Shown piece by piece: positions 1 through 8,321 of a stretch of 54,978 nucleotides of DNA. The stretch spans positions 1 through 54,978 of the forward strand of contig CAMZCW010000004.1 in NCBI GenBank assembly GCA_947305045.1, read 5' to 3'. The notes under the pieces were generated by a model, which saw only the letters and a list, made by a program, of their open reading frames with translations, was not told the DNA's origin and did not search any database. The stretch is from an uncultured Bacteroidales bacterium (GTDB lineage Bacteria; Bacteroidota; Bacteroidia; Bacteroidales; UBA932). Every line of letters starts with the position of its first letter. Position 1 is the first letter of the stretch. The translations under genes were made by a program, and so were the position numbers.

Positions 1-2
1 AT

Positions 3-578
3 ATGGGGCTGATTATGGACGGCCGCATGGAAACCCTGGATAACGGCTATTTCCCTACCAAGGGCGTGTCCGTAGGGCTTCGCGCAGAGGCTATTTCCGA
101 TGTGCGGAGGTGGGGAGCCGGCGAGTTCCCGCTCAATATCATCGCTGCCCTGGACGGTAAATTCCCCGCTACATTTGGCCGATTCACCCTTATCCCACAG
201 TATCATATCCGCTTCATTTTTGGTCCGCAGCCTCCGGTGCTGTATGCCAATATGATCGGTGACGATTTTCAAGGCCGATACCTGGAGCATACCATTCCTT
301 TTGTCGGTATCAACCAACTGGCGGTAGTGCGCAACCATTTGGCCATTCTTCGTCTGGACGCCCGCTTCCACCTCCTGAAGAACCACTATGTTTCCCTGAT
401 GGGGAACGGCGGTTACGCCTTCGACGCTTTCAACAAGACCATGGCGGAAGGTGACTGGCTGGGCGGTGTGGGCCTGGGCTACGCCTACAACTCCATCGTG
501 GGCCCGGTAAAGGCCATCCTCCACTGGTCCAATGTGAGCAAGATGGGCTTCTACCTCTCTTTAGGCTATAACTTCTAA
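3..578 (+). CDS. C-terminal part of an outer-membrane beta-barrel protein (5' end outside window)
   Basis: The reading frame is open from the first bases, so this is the 3' end of a longer gene; the first ATG is probably internal. The 191 visible residues alternate polar and hydrophobic positions in beta-strand fashion and end in LSLGYNF, a terminal aromatic strand typical of outer-membrane barrels. The pattern resembles the C-terminal barrel of Bacteroidota patatin-like (PlpD/BamA-superfamily) proteins, but the catalytic part is off the window, so the family call is an inference from memory. The gene lies 4 bp upstream of recX and may be cotranscribed with it. Confidence 0.6.
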   Translation: MGLIMDGRMETLDNGYFPTKGVSVGLRAEAISDVRRWGAGEFPLNIIAALDGKFPATFGRFTLIPQYHIRFIFGPQPPVLYANMIGDDFQGRYLEHTIPFVGINQLAVVRNHLAILRLDARFHLLKNHYVSLMGNGGYAFDAFNKTMAEGDWLGGVGLGYAYNSIVGPVKAILHWSNVSKMGFYLSLGYNF

Positions 579-582
579 GCCG

Positions 583-1032
583 ATGGAAACCGCCGCCGTC
601 CTCTCCCGTTTGCAAAAGCAGTGCTCCAAGGCGGAGTACTGCCGGGCCGATATTTACCGCAAGGCCCTCAAGGCGCTGGAGGGGGATACGGAGGCCGCCT
701 CCCAAGTCCTTGCGTCGCTGGTAGAGGACCGTTATGTGGACGATGCCCGCTATGCCGCCGCCTTTGCGCGGGAAAAAGCCGCCTTGCAAGGCTGGGGACC
801 GGTGAAAATCCGCTTCCAGCTGCGTGCAAAAGGCGTTTCGGAGGCCGATATCTTTGCCGGACTGGCAGAGGTGGAACCAGCCGCCGCGGCAGACAAATTG
901 TCGCGCGTGATGGCCGCCAAGGCCCGCACCCTGGAAGGGGACCCGCAGCGACGCCTGAAGCTGCTTAAATTCGGCCTCTCCCGCGGCTACGAGTACGATG
1001 CCGTGGAGGCTGCCTTAAAAGAAATCTTATGA
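583..1032 (+). CDS. recX: RecX-family regulatory protein
   Basis: A 149-residue, helix-rich protein with the RecX pattern: a short helical repeat including DRYVDDARYAAAFAREKA near residues 48-66, then WGPVKIRFQLRAKGVS, which corresponds to the conserved G-x-x-x-I-x-x-x-L-x-x-K-G-[IV] core of RecX. The C-terminal helices (RRLKLLKFGLSRGYEYDAV) repeat the three-helix motif. RecX proteins bind RecA filaments and modulate recombination in the cytoplasm. Length fits the family. The stop overlaps the start of the downstream GH43 gene by 4 bp, so it shares a transcript with a glycosidase, an unrelated function. Confidence 0.85.
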   Translation: METAAVLSRLQKQCSKAEYCRADIYRKALKALEGDTEAASQVLASLVEDRYVDDARYAAAFAREKAALQGWGPVKIRFQLRAKGVSEADIFAGLAEVEPAAAADKLSRVMAAKARTLEGDPQRRLKLLKFGLSRGYEYDAVEAALKEIL

Positions 1033-2732
1033 GACGATTCTTTCTCCTGCTGGCGCTGGTGGCTGTTTTTCCGGCACAAGCCCAGCGCTACACCAACCCT
1101 GTTCTGCACCTGGACTACTCAGACCCGGACGTATGCCGGGTAGGGGATCGTTACTACATGACGGCGTCCTCCTTCAACTGTTTTCCGGGCCTGCCCATTT
1201 TGGAATCTACGGACCTGGTCCACTGGGAACTCACGGGTGCAGCGCTGTGGGACTATGAACCGGCTTTCAAGGCGGGCGTGGAGCATGGAAATGGCGTTTG
1301 GGCCCCGGCCATCCGCTACCATGAGGGCTGGTTTTACATCTACGTGGGAGACCCGGACCGGGGCATCTTTATGGTGCGTAGCCAAAATCCGCGGGGGCGC
1401 TGGTCCGAGCCCGTTTGGGTGGTGCGGGAAAAAGGATTTATCGACCCTTGTCCGTTCTGGGATGAGGATGGAAAGGCCTATCTGTCCCATGGCTGCGCCG
1501 GGTCCCGCGCCACGCACAAGAGCGTGGTTTTTGTGGCACCGCTCTCGGCCGATGGAACCTGCCTGGAAGGACCTTCCCGCATTGTTTTTGACGGCCATCT
1601 CACCCAGCCCACCATCGAGGGAACCAAGTTTTACAAAAGAGGGGAGTGGTACTATATTTTTGCACCCGCCGGCGGCGTGGCTACCGGTTGGCAAACGGTC
1701 TTGCGTGCTTCCAGCCCCTGGGGGCCCTGGGAAGAGCGCATTGTGATGGCCTGGGCTCCGGGAACGGTGAACGGCCCGCACCAGGGTGCCTGGGTATCGG
1801 CCCCGGACGGTTCCGACTGGTTCCTGCATTTCCAGGACAAGGGAGCGTACGGCCGCATTCTGCACCTGCAGCCCATGACCTGGCGGGCAGATGGCTGGCC
1901 CCTCATTGGCGAGGACCCGGACGGGGATGGCGTGGGACAGCCGGTGAAGGCGTGGAAGATTTCTCCGCTCGCTACGCTCGGTCGAAATGACAAGAACGGT
2001 CGGGAAAACGCGGGCTCTGTCATTTCGAGTGGAGCCGAAGGCGAAGTCGAGAAATCTCCTTACGGCATTGGCCTGGAGTGGCAGTACCCCACCATTCCTT
2101 CCCCGTACTGGCACTACGCATTGCCCGGCGGCGGCATTCGCCTGTATTCGGTGATTCAAAAAGATCCGGATGCCAACCTCTGGAACTGCCCCAACCTCCT
2201 GTTGCAGAAATTCCCCGCAGAGGAGTTTACGGTAACGGCCCAACTCACCTTCATGCCCAATCCCGCCCTCAAAGGGGAGCAGGCGGGCTTTCTGGTGCAG
2301 GGGGACGATTATGCCGGACTGCGCCTGACAGACACCCCGGAGGGTGCGCAACTGGACTATATCTCCTGTCTGGAAGCCCCTAAGGGTAACAAGGAGCAGG
2401 TAACCGTGCTCACAATGCTTCCCTATACGCTCCGGGAACCGGATTTTCCGTATGCTTCCGGCAATGTGCCCGCCGTGAAATACCCCGCGTTCAAGCGGGC
2501 GGAACTGTGGGTGAGACTAAGCGTGAAACCCCGTGCGTTCAAAGGAAATGTCCCGGACGCTGTGTGTACCTTCTTGTACTCGCTGGACGGTAAGCACTTT
2601 AAGGCTGTGAATCAGGAATTTATCGCTAAACCGGAACTCTGGATTGGCGCTAAGTTCGGTTTCTTCTGTAACCGTCCCGTCTGGAAAAATGACGGAGGCT
2701 GGGTGGATATTCAAAACCTCACCATTCAATAG
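1029..2732 (+). CDS. GH43-family glycosidase (beta-xylosidase/alpha-L-arabinofuranosidase type) with C-terminal beta-sandwich
   Basis: A 567-residue secreted enzyme with an N-terminal signal peptide ending near AQAQ. The five-blade propeller residues are visible: base Asp in DYSDPDVC (about residue 32), pKa-tuning Asp in FIDPCPFWDEDG, and acid Glu in PTIEGTKFY. The C-terminal 200 residues look like the concanavalin-like domain that follows many GH43 catalytic domains. GH43 enzymes remove arabinose or xylose side units, which suits pectin side chains. Residues about 310-343 are encoded by a 102-bp palindromic repeat (1957-2058) lying exactly at the linker between the two domains and keeping the frame. 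It overlaps recX by 4 bp and converges on the lacI-type gene, the two 3' ends overlapping by 7 bp. Subfamily not assignable by eye. Confidence 0.88.
   Translation: MRRFFLLLALVAVFPAQAQRYTNPVLHLDYSDPDVCRVGDRYYMTASSFNCFPGLPILESTDLVHWELTGAALWDYEPAFKAGVEHGNGVWAPAIRYHEGWFYIYVGDPDRGIFMVRSQNPRGRWSEPVWVVREKGFIDPCPFWDEDGKAYLSHGCAGSRATHKSVVFVAPLSADGTCLEGPSRIVFDGHLTQPTIEGTKFYKRGEWYYIFAPAGGVATGWQTVLRASSPWGPWEERIVMAWAPGTVNGPHQGAWVSAPDGSDWFLHFQDKGAYGRILHLQPMTWRADGWPLIGEDPDGDGVGQPVKAWKISPLATLGRNDKNGRENAGSVISSGAEGEVEKSPYGIGLEWQYPTIPSPYWHYALPGGGIRLYSVIQKDPDANLWNCPNLLLQKFPAEEFTVTAQLTFMPNPALKGEQAGFLVQGDDYAGLRLTDTPEGAQLDYISCLEAPKGNKEQVTVLTMLPYTLREPDFPYASGNVPAVKYPAFKRAELWVRLSVKPRAFKGNVPDAVCTFLYSLDGKHFKAVNQEFIAKPELWIGAKFGFFCNRPVWKNDGGWVDIQNLTIQ
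1957..2058. repeat. Dispersed palindrome R1, head-to-head pair inside the GH43 gene
   Basis: Two halves of the same repeat in opposite orientation: AGATTTCTCCGCTC... to ...GGTCGAAATGACA, then a spacer, then TGTCATTTCGAG... to ...GTCGAGAAATCT. The element spans 102 bp, a multiple of three, and is read through as in-frame residues of the GH43 interdomain linker. The same repeat occurs in intergenic gaps at 20902, 26415 and 27974. Confidence 0.85.
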
Positions 2733-3772
2733 TCTTCCACGTTGTATCGGCTCAAGAGATCCATGTGCATGTGGTTCTCCGTGCGGGCCGGTCTGCGGTG
2801 GAAAACAATGTAGTCTATGAGCGTTGAAATAGCTTCCTCCACCTGCTGCTCCGGGTGCTGGGCGATGAGCATGGTCACAATGCCCTTCTGGAGTCCGGCT
2901 ATGTTGGCGGGCAGGTTGTCAAAGCCCACAATGCGCATGCCCATGCGGGGATTGCGCTCCAGATAGGGGACAATCAGGTGGATGCGGGAGTTGAACATGA
3001 CCACGTACCGGACATCCGGGAAATCCGTAAAGAAAGAGGAAAGGGCCTCGTCTGTGGCTACCGGGTCTATGGGGTTGACAAAGATGGTGCGAATGGTGCA
3101 GGAGGGATTGTGTTCGCGGATATAGTCCTGGAAGCCGGCACGGCGCTCGATGGTGGGGTCTGACGAGCGTTCTTTGTCCCGCATCACGCGCACAACCAGC
3201 ACTTCTTTTGCCTGTTTTCCCTGCAGGAGTATATCGGCACAGAGGTACCCGCTTTTGTAGGCGGGAATGCCAAAGAAGGCCAGGTGGCCGGCAGGTTCCT
3301 CCAGGTTGGTATCCACAAACACGTACGGAATGTTGCGGCCGGAAAGTTCCTGCACAAAGACCTGCGTCTCATACTTGAACATGGGGGCGATGACTACGCC
3401 GGAAGGCTTGCTGTCCAGTACCTTGGCGCAGGCTTCCCGGAAGGACTCTGCGCTGAATTCGTTGTAGGTGAAAAGCTGGGTTTGCACGCCAACCTGACGT
3501 CCTTCTTCCTCAGCTTTGCCAATGCCGCTGGCTGCCAGCTCCCAGTACGAACCTTCCTCCGGACGGGGGAGCACGACGGCAATGCAGCCCTTTTCCTTTC
3601 CGGCGAGCAGGGAGGCGTACACGTTGGGTTCATAGCCCATTTCCTGGATGCAGGCCATCACTTTTTCATAGCTCTTTTGGGAAACTTCTCCGCGGTTGTG
3701 CAGAACGCGGTCCACCGTGCCTTTGGAAAGGCCGGTAAGGCGGGCGATGTCGTTGATTGTCACTTTTTCCAT
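2726..3772 (-). CDS. LacI-family transcriptional regulator
   Basis: A 348-residue regulator. The N-terminal helix-turn-helix VTINDIARLTGLSKGTVDRV (residues 3-22) is the LacI signature, followed by the hinge and a periplasmic-binding-protein-like ligand domain (about 60-340). I chose the start at 3772 (MEKVTIND) rather than an upstream ATG at 3841, because the HTH of LacI proteins begins within a few residues of the N-terminus and a promoter -7 box lies between the two. It is divergent from the GH28 operon and likely controls it, and probably itself, through the dyad at 3892-3913; the inducer would plausibly be a galacturonate derivative (inference). KGTVDRVL rather than the usual TVSRVL is a common variant in Bacteroidota. 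Confidence 0.9.
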   Translation of the reverse strand: MEKVTINDIARLTGLSKGTVDRVLHNRGEVSQKSYEKVMACIQEMGYEPNVYASLLAGKEKGCIAVVLPRPEEGSYWELAASGIGKAEEEGRQVGVQTQLFTYNEFSAESFREACAKVLDSKPSGVVIAPMFKYETQVFVQELSGRNIPYVFVDTNLEEPAGHLAFFGIPAYKSGYLCADILLQGKQAKEVLVVRVMRDKERSSDPTIERRAGFQDYIREHNPSCTIRTIFVNPIDPVATDEALSSFFTDFPDVRYVVMFNSRIHLIVPYLERNPRMGMRIVGFDNLPANIAGLQKGIVTMLIAQHPEQQVEEAISTLIDYIVFHRRPARTENHMHMDLLSRYNVEDY

Positions 3773-3776
3773 ACCC

Positions 3777-3808
3777 GCAAAGGTAAATATTTTCAAGAGC
3801 CCCTCCAA
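3777..3808 (-). promoter_or_regulatory. Promoter of the LacI-type gene, apparently leaderless
   Basis: On the minus strand TTG-N20-TACCTTTGC matches the Bacteroidota consensus (-33 TTTG, -7 TAnnTTTG). The -7 box (3777-3785) ends only 4 nt before the chosen ATG at 3772, so transcription would begin at or next to the start codon. Confidence 0.6.
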
Positions 3809-3891
3809 GGATTTTAAAAGATTTTTTTCGTGCCCGTTCACGATGGCCTCAGAGGTGCCTGTGGGGCTTGTTGAAAACTTGTGTTGAAAAA

Positions 3892-3913
3892 TTTCCGTGC
3901 ACGGTAACGGAAA
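3892..3913. promoter_or_regulatory. Candidate LacI-type operator
   Basis: Outer arms TTTCCGT (3892-3898) and ACGGAAA (3907-3913) form a perfect 7-bp inverted repeat with an 8-bp spacer, and CCGTGCACGG (3895-3904) is a perfect 10-bp palindrome within it. The site lies in the divergent lacI/GH28 gap, just upstream of the -7 box of the GH28 operon. The position suits repression by the adjacent regulator; binding is inferred. Confidence 0.55.
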
Positions 3914-3928
3914 TTCAAAAATAAGGTG

Positions 3929-3937
3929 TATATTTGC
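3929..3937 (+). promoter_or_regulatory. -7 box of the pectin operon promoter
   Basis: TATATTTGC is a perfect TAnnTTTG box 36 bp upstream of the GH28 start codon. No good -33 TTTG is seen at the usual distance; that region is occupied by the dyad at 3892-3913, which suggests regulator-dependent control. Confidence 0.6.
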
Positions 3938-3973
3938 AACGAAGTAATACCGCTTAATTGAAAATTAAAACGA

Positions 3974-5434
3974 ATGACCGCATCTTCCCTGATTCGCACC
4001 TGGGCTCTCGCCCTGCTTGCATCGGCCTGCTGCTCCAATTCAGCTTCCAATTTGTACGAAGGCGTACCCTTCGAAATGCCCCGTGTCCAACTCCCTTCCA
4101 TTCCGCAGCGCAGCGTCTGCCTGACAGATTTTGGCGCAGTGGGGGACGGCGTAACGCTTAATACGGAGGCCTTTGCCAAAGCCATCGACCAGCTGGTCAG
4201 CCTGGGGGGTGGCCGTCTGGAGGTGCCTGCCGGCATCTGGTTCACCGGTCCTATCGGCCTGCAAAGCCATATTGAACTGCACCTGGATAAGGATGCCGTC
4301 ATTGTTTTCTCCACGGACCAGAGTCTGTATCCCATCATCGACACCAATTTTGAAGGGCTGGATGTACGTCGCTGCCTGTCTCCGCTGCATGCGGAAGGCG
4401 CCACGGACATTGCCATTACCGGCAAGGGTGTCATTGACGGCAACGGCGATGCCTGGCGTGAGGTTAAGCGCCGCAAGGTGGGGGACGATACCTGGAAGAC
4501 CATCCTCAAGCGCGGTGGTGTGCTGTCGGAGGACGGCAGCGTCTGGTATCCGGACGAGGGCTACATGGCCGCCCGCAAAACCGCCGGCAGCCTCAATTTC
4601 CAGGACCAGAGCCTGGATGAGCAGTGGATCAAGACCTTCCTGCGTCCGGTCATGCTCAGCTTCCGCAATTGCGAGCGGGTGCTGCTGGAAGACACCTCTT
4701 TCCAGAATTCCCCTTGCTGGAACTTGCATCCCCTCTGGTGCAAGGACGTCACCATCAAGAACATCAGCGTCCGCGCCCCGCATTATTCCACCAACGGGGA
4801 CGGCATTGACATTGAAGGCTGCGAGAATGTGATCCTTACCGGCTCCAGCTTTGATGTGGGGGATGATGCCATTTGTATCAAGAGCGGCAAGGACGCGGAC
4901 GGGCGGCGCCATGCCAAGCCTTGTAAGAACCTGATTATCAAGGACTGCACCGTGTATCACGGCCATGGCGGCTTTGTGGTGGGCTCGGAAATGAGCGGCG
5001 GTGTAGAGAATATCTGGGTGAGCGAGTGCCGCTTTCTGGGCACGGATGTGGGCCTTCGCTTCAAGAGCACCCGTGGCCGCGGCGGCGTGGTCAAGAACAT
5101 CTGGTGCGACCATATTTACATGAAAGACATTGAATCTTACGGTGTTATCTTCAATTTGTACTACGCCGGCGTGGCTGCCAGCGACAAGGGGGACAATGAC
5201 ACCGCAGACGTCCAGCCCGTGGACGAAACTACGCCGGAATTCCGCGACATGCACATGAGCGACATTGTTTGCTCCGGCGCCAAGCAGGCCATCTTTGTGA
5301 ACGGCCTTCCGGAAATGCCCGTGACCAATGTGGACTTCCACAACAGCGTATTTACCGCCAAAAAGGGTGCGGAAGTCCACTTCGCACAGAATGTCACCTT
5401 CGATAATGTAATTGTAAACGGAGAAACCCTATGA
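3974..5434 (+). CDS. GH28 polygalacturonase, secreted/lipoprotein
   Basis: A 486-residue right-handed beta-helix enzyme hydrolysing galacturonan. GH28 signatures appear in order: NGDGID near residue 274 (first catalytic Asp), GDDAICIKSG near 296 (the Asp pair), HGHGGF near 328 (catalytic His) and RFKSTRGRGG near 362 (substrate-binding Arg/Lys). The N-terminus ALLASACCS looks like a lipobox, so the enzyme is probably lipid-anchored. It is the first gene of the operon, directly downstream of the promoter and operator, and its stop overlaps the next start by 4 bp. Exo- or endo-mode and specificity (homogalacturonan or rhamnogalacturonan) cannot be read from sequence alone. Confidence 0.92.
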   Translation: MTASSLIRTWALALLASACCSNSASNLYEGVPFEMPRVQLPSIPQRSVCLTDFGAVGDGVTLNTEAFAKAIDQLVSLGGGRLEVPAGIWFTGPIGLQSHIELHLDKDAVIVFSTDQSLYPIIDTNFEGLDVRRCLSPLHAEGATDIAITGKGVIDGNGDAWREVKRRKVGDDTWKTILKRGGVLSEDGSVWYPDEGYMAARKTAGSLNFQDQSLDEQWIKTFLRPVMLSFRNCERVLLEDTSFQNSPCWNLHPLWCKDVTIKNISVRAPHYSTNGDGIDIEGCENVILTGSSFDVGDDAICIKSGKDADGRRHAKPCKNLIIKDCTVYHGHGGFVVGSEMSGGVENIWVSECRFLGTDVGLRFKSTRGRGGVVKNIWCDHIYMKDIESYGVIFNLYYAGVAASDKGDNDTADVQPVDETTPEFRDMHMSDIVCSGAKQAIFVNGLPEMPVTNVDFHNSVFTAKKGAEVHFAQNVTFDNVIVNGETL

Positions 5435-7095
5435 GAAACGTGTCATTCCGAGCCTGCCGAGGAATCTCCAGCCTCTTGGCCATCTGGCTGGTAGCCAGCT
5501 CCTTCACCACCATCCACCTGATGGGGGACAGCACCATGGCGGAAAAAGACCTGCCCAAAGCCGGTCAGGAGCGTGGCTGGGGCATGATGTTCCCCAATTT
5601 CCTGGACAAAGACGTACAGGTAATCAATTACGCCCAGAACGGCCGAAGCACCAAAAGCTTCATTGACCTGGGCCTCTGGGATAAGGTGTACAATGCCGTA
5701 AAACCGGGAGATTACGTGTTCATTGAATTTGGTCATAATGACGCTAAGGCGGATGACCCTGTGCGCTATGCTCCGGCCTATGGCGCCTACCAGGACAACC
5801 TGCGTACCTTTGTAAAAGGCGTGCGCGAGAAAGGCGGCACACCGGTGCTCCTGAGCCCCATTGCCCGCCGCTGGTTCAAGGAAGGTAAGCTGGACCGTAA
5901 CTGCCATACGGATTATCCCGCCGCCATGGAGGCGGTGGCCAAGGAGATGGGCGTTACGTTCATTGACATGACCACCCCCACGTTGGACTGGTTGGAGGAA
6001 CTGGGGGACGAAGCCTCCAAGGCCTATTTCATGATTTCCACCGGCAAAAATGACAACACCCACCTGGTGCCCTGCGGCGCCCGCAAAGTGACAGAAATCG
6101 TGTGTGACAAAATCAAGGAGCAGCTGCCGGAAATCGCCAAGCACCTGGTCTATTACCACATTGTGATTGCTGCCGATGGCCACGGCGACTACCAGACGGT
6201 GCAGGAAGGCGTAAACGCCATCCCCAACTACAGTCACAAGGAAATCACGCGCGTACTCATTAAGAACGGCGTGTACAAGGAAGAGATTAGCATTCCCCAC
6301 ACCAAGTTCCGCGTGCTCTTCCAGGGCGAGGATGCTCAGAAGACCATCCTTACCTACGACAAATACGCCAAGAAAAACTGGCCTGGCCGGGATTTCCCTA
6401 TCGGCACGTCCGGCAGCGCCAGCATCTACATCCACGCCAGCTACATCACCTTCCAGGACATCACTTTCGAGAACAGCGCCGGGGAAGGGAAGAACATCGG
6501 CCAGGCCGTGGCCTGTTTCACGGACGGCGACTTCCTCTTCTTCAACCGCTGCCGCTTCCTGGGCAATCAGGATACCCTTTACACCTATGGCCGATTCGGC
6601 AAGTTTGGCGGCATCAAGCGCAACTACTTCAAGGACTGCTACATTGAAGGTACCACGGATTTCATCTTCGGCACCAGCATCGCCTACTTCGAGAATTGCG
6701 AAATCCGCTCCAAGAAGGACTCTTATATCACCGCCGCCAGCACCCTGGAAGGACAGAAATACGGTTATGTATTCTACAAATGCAAGTTAACGGCCGATGA
6801 AGGCGTGACCAAGTGCTACCTGGGCCGTCCCTGGGGCGCTTACGCCAAGACGGTGTTCATTGAATGCGAGCTGGGTTCCCACATCCTGCCGGAAGGCTGG
6901 CACGACTGGGAAAAGGACGGCAAGCCGGATACCAAAAAGAACTCCTTCTACGGAGAGTGGGGAAGCACCGGTCCTGGCGCCGCCGGCCCGCGGGTCAAGT
7001 GGGCGCACAAGATTAAACCGCAGGACTACACCTTCGAGAAGGTGATGTTCCAAAAGGAAGACGGCATTATCTGGAACCCTTACATCAACAAATGA
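5431..7095 (+). CDS. Bifunctional pectin esterase: CE12-type acetylesterase fused to CE8 pectin methylesterase
   Basis: A 554-residue two-domain enzyme. The N-terminal SGNH domain (about 27-230) has the CE12 rhamnogalacturonan acetylesterase blocks MGDSTMAEK (Ser34), NGRSTKSF, FGHNDAK (about 100) and NDNTHL (about 207, catalytic His). The C-terminal beta-helix (about 240-540) has the CE8 blocks GVYKEE, GQAVACF, QDTLYTYG (Gln/Asp), TDFIFG (nucleophile Asp) and LGRPWG (Arg). It would strip acetyl and methyl esters so that GH28 and PL1 can act. Overlaps of 4 bp join it to GH28 and GH105. The codons just after the start (5441-5469) are a half copy of the dispersed repeat R1, giving an odd signal sequence (RNVSFRACRGISSLLAIW) ahead of the hydrophobic core. 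Confidence 0.92.
   Translation: MRNVSFRACRGISSLLAIWLVASSFTTIHLMGDSTMAEKDLPKAGQERGWGMMFPNFLDKDVQVINYAQNGRSTKSFIDLGLWDKVYNAVKPGDYVFIEFGHNDAKADDPVRYAPAYGAYQDNLRTFVKGVREKGGTPVLLSPIARRWFKEGKLDRNCHTDYPAAMEAVAKEMGVTFIDMTTPTLDWLEELGDEASKAYFMISTGKNDNTHLVPCGARKVTEIVCDKIKEQLPEIAKHLVYYHIVIAADGHGDYQTVQEGVNAIPNYSHKEITRVLIKNGVYKEEISIPHTKFRVLFQGEDAQKTILTYDKYAKKNWPGRDFPIGTSGSASIYIHASYITFQDITFENSAGEGKNIGQAVACFTDGDFLFFNRCRFLGNQDTLYTYGRFGKFGGIKRNYFKDCYIEGTTDFIFGTSIAYFENCEIRSKKDSYITAASTLEGQKYGYVFYKCKLTADEGVTKCYLGRPWGAYAKTVFIECELGSHILPEGWHDWEKDGKPDTKKNSFYGEWGSTGPGAAGPRVKWAHKIKPQDYTFEKVMFQKEDGIIWNPYINK
5441..5469 (+). repeat. Half copy of palindrome R1 inside the signal-peptide codons of the CE12-CE8 gene
   Basis: TGTCATTCCGAG followed by CCGAGGAATCTCC matches the R1 half-element with TTC/GGAA variants in the stem. 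It begins 10 nt after the start codon and is translated as the N-terminal n-region of the signal peptide. Confidence 0.65.
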
Positions 7096-8321
7096 GAAAG
7101 TTAGGTATCATATTTCTGGCAGCAGCCTTGACCGCGTGTTCGCAGGCCAAGGCGCCGCTGGCTTTGCAGGTGGTCCAAAGTGAGATGGCCCGCAACCCGG
7201 AAGCCAGCTACATAGATGGCCTGGAAGGCAAACTCAAGTGGAACTACACCACCGGCCTGGAGCTCAAGGCCATGCTGGATGTGTTCTGTCATACCGAGGC
7301 CCATGGGGCCGAGTGTATCTCCAATTCGGAGAGATACGCTCGCTCCGCTCGGTATGACAAAGAAATTATCTTCTCCTACGTAGATGCCTGGTACGATGCC
7401 ATCATTGACAGCACCGGCACCATCTATAAGTACAAGAAGAGCAATTATTCCCTGGACCATGTATGCCCGGGCCGAACGCTGTTCCAGCTGTTGGACCTCA
7501 CCGGCAAGGAGAAATACCGCATGGCCATGGACACGCTCTACAGCCAGCTCCAGAGCCAGCCCCGCACCCCGGAAGGCGGTTTCTGGCACAAGAAAATATA
7601 TCCTGAGCAAATGTGGCTGGACGGCCTGTACATGGCCCAGCCCTTCTATGCGGAGTACACCACCCGCTATGTGACGGACAGCCTCCAGCGGGAGAAGAAT
7701 TTTGCCGATATCGTGTTGCAGTTCACCACGGTGTACAATCATACCTATGACGCCGCCAATGGTCTCCTCCGTCACGCCTGGGACAGTTCCCACAGCATGT
7801 TCTGGTGCAATCCGGAGACGGGCCAGAGCGACCACGCCTGGGGCCGTGCCCTGGGTTGGTACGTGATGGCGCTGGTGGATGTGCTTGAGATTTTCCCGGA
7901 CGGTGAAGGCAAGGATAACCTGGTGGGCATCCTGAACACCCTGTACAATGTACTGCCGCTATATGCGGACGCCACGACGGGCATGTGGTTCCAGGTGCTG
8001 GACCAGCCCTACCGGAAAGGCAACTACCTGGAGGCAAGCTGCAGCGCCATGTTCACCTATGCCTGGCTCAAAGGCTGCCGGCTGGGTGTGCTGGGCAACC
8101 TGGACGGTGCCCGGCAAAGCTACCAGTCCCTCCTGACCACCTTTGTCACGGAAGAAGACGGCCTGGTGAATCTGAACCAGTGCTGTGAGGTGGCCGGCCT
8201 GGGCGGCAAGGACAACCGCAGGGGAGACTATGAGTATTATATTAATGAACGCGTGCGCGCAAATGACCCCAAGGGCATCGGCCCGCTCATTTGGGCAGCG
8301 CTTGAATACGAAAAACTATGA
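7092..8321 (+). CDS. GH105 unsaturated rhamnogalacturonyl/galacturonyl hydrolase, lipoprotein
   Basis: A 409-residue (alpha/alpha)6-barrel protein with lipobox AALTAC. Conserved GH105 blocks include WHKKIYPEQMWLDGLYMA (about 163-181, containing the catalytic Asp of YteR/YesR-type enzymes), GQSDHAWGRALGWYV (about 244-258) and the C-terminal GKDNRRGDYEYYI block. Family members remove the 4,5-unsaturated uronic acid left at the non-reducing end by pectate lyase, feeding it to the uxa pathway. Residues about 66-90 (HTEAHGAECIS...RSARYDK) are encoded by a complete copy of repeat R1 and do not look like GH105 sequence; they interrupt the barrel early. Overlaps of 4 bp join it to both neighbours. 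Whether the insert is tolerated in the fold is unknown. Confidence 0.88.
   Translation: MRKLGIIFLAAALTACSQAKAPLALQVVQSEMARNPEASYIDGLEGKLKWNYTTGLELKAMLDVFCHTEAHGAECISNSERYARSARYDKEIIFSYVDAWYDAIIDSTGTIYKYKKSNYSLDHVCPGRTLFQLLDLTGKEKYRMAMDTLYSQLQSQPRTPEGGFWHKKIYPEQMWLDGLYMAQPFYAEYTTRYVTDSLQREKNFADIVLQFTTVYNHTYDAANGLLRHAWDSSHSMFWCNPETGQSDHAWGRALGWYVMALVDVLEIFPDGEGKDNLVGILNTLYNVLPLYADATTGMWFQVLDQPYRKGNYLEASCSAMFTYAWLKGCRLGVLGNLDGARQSYQSLLTTFVTEEDGLVNLNQCCEVAGLGGKDNRRGDYEYYINERVRANDPKGIGPLIWAALEYEKL
7287..7359. repeat. Complete R1 palindrome inside the GH105 gene
   Basis: Ends are perfect 12-bp inverted repeats, TGTCATACCGAG (7287-7298) and CTCGGTATGACA (7348-7359), enclosing inner GTATCTCC/GGAGAGATAC-type arms. 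This is the TACC variant of R1, the same as the intergenic copy at 26415-26501. The host reading frame stays open through it. Confidence 0.85.
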
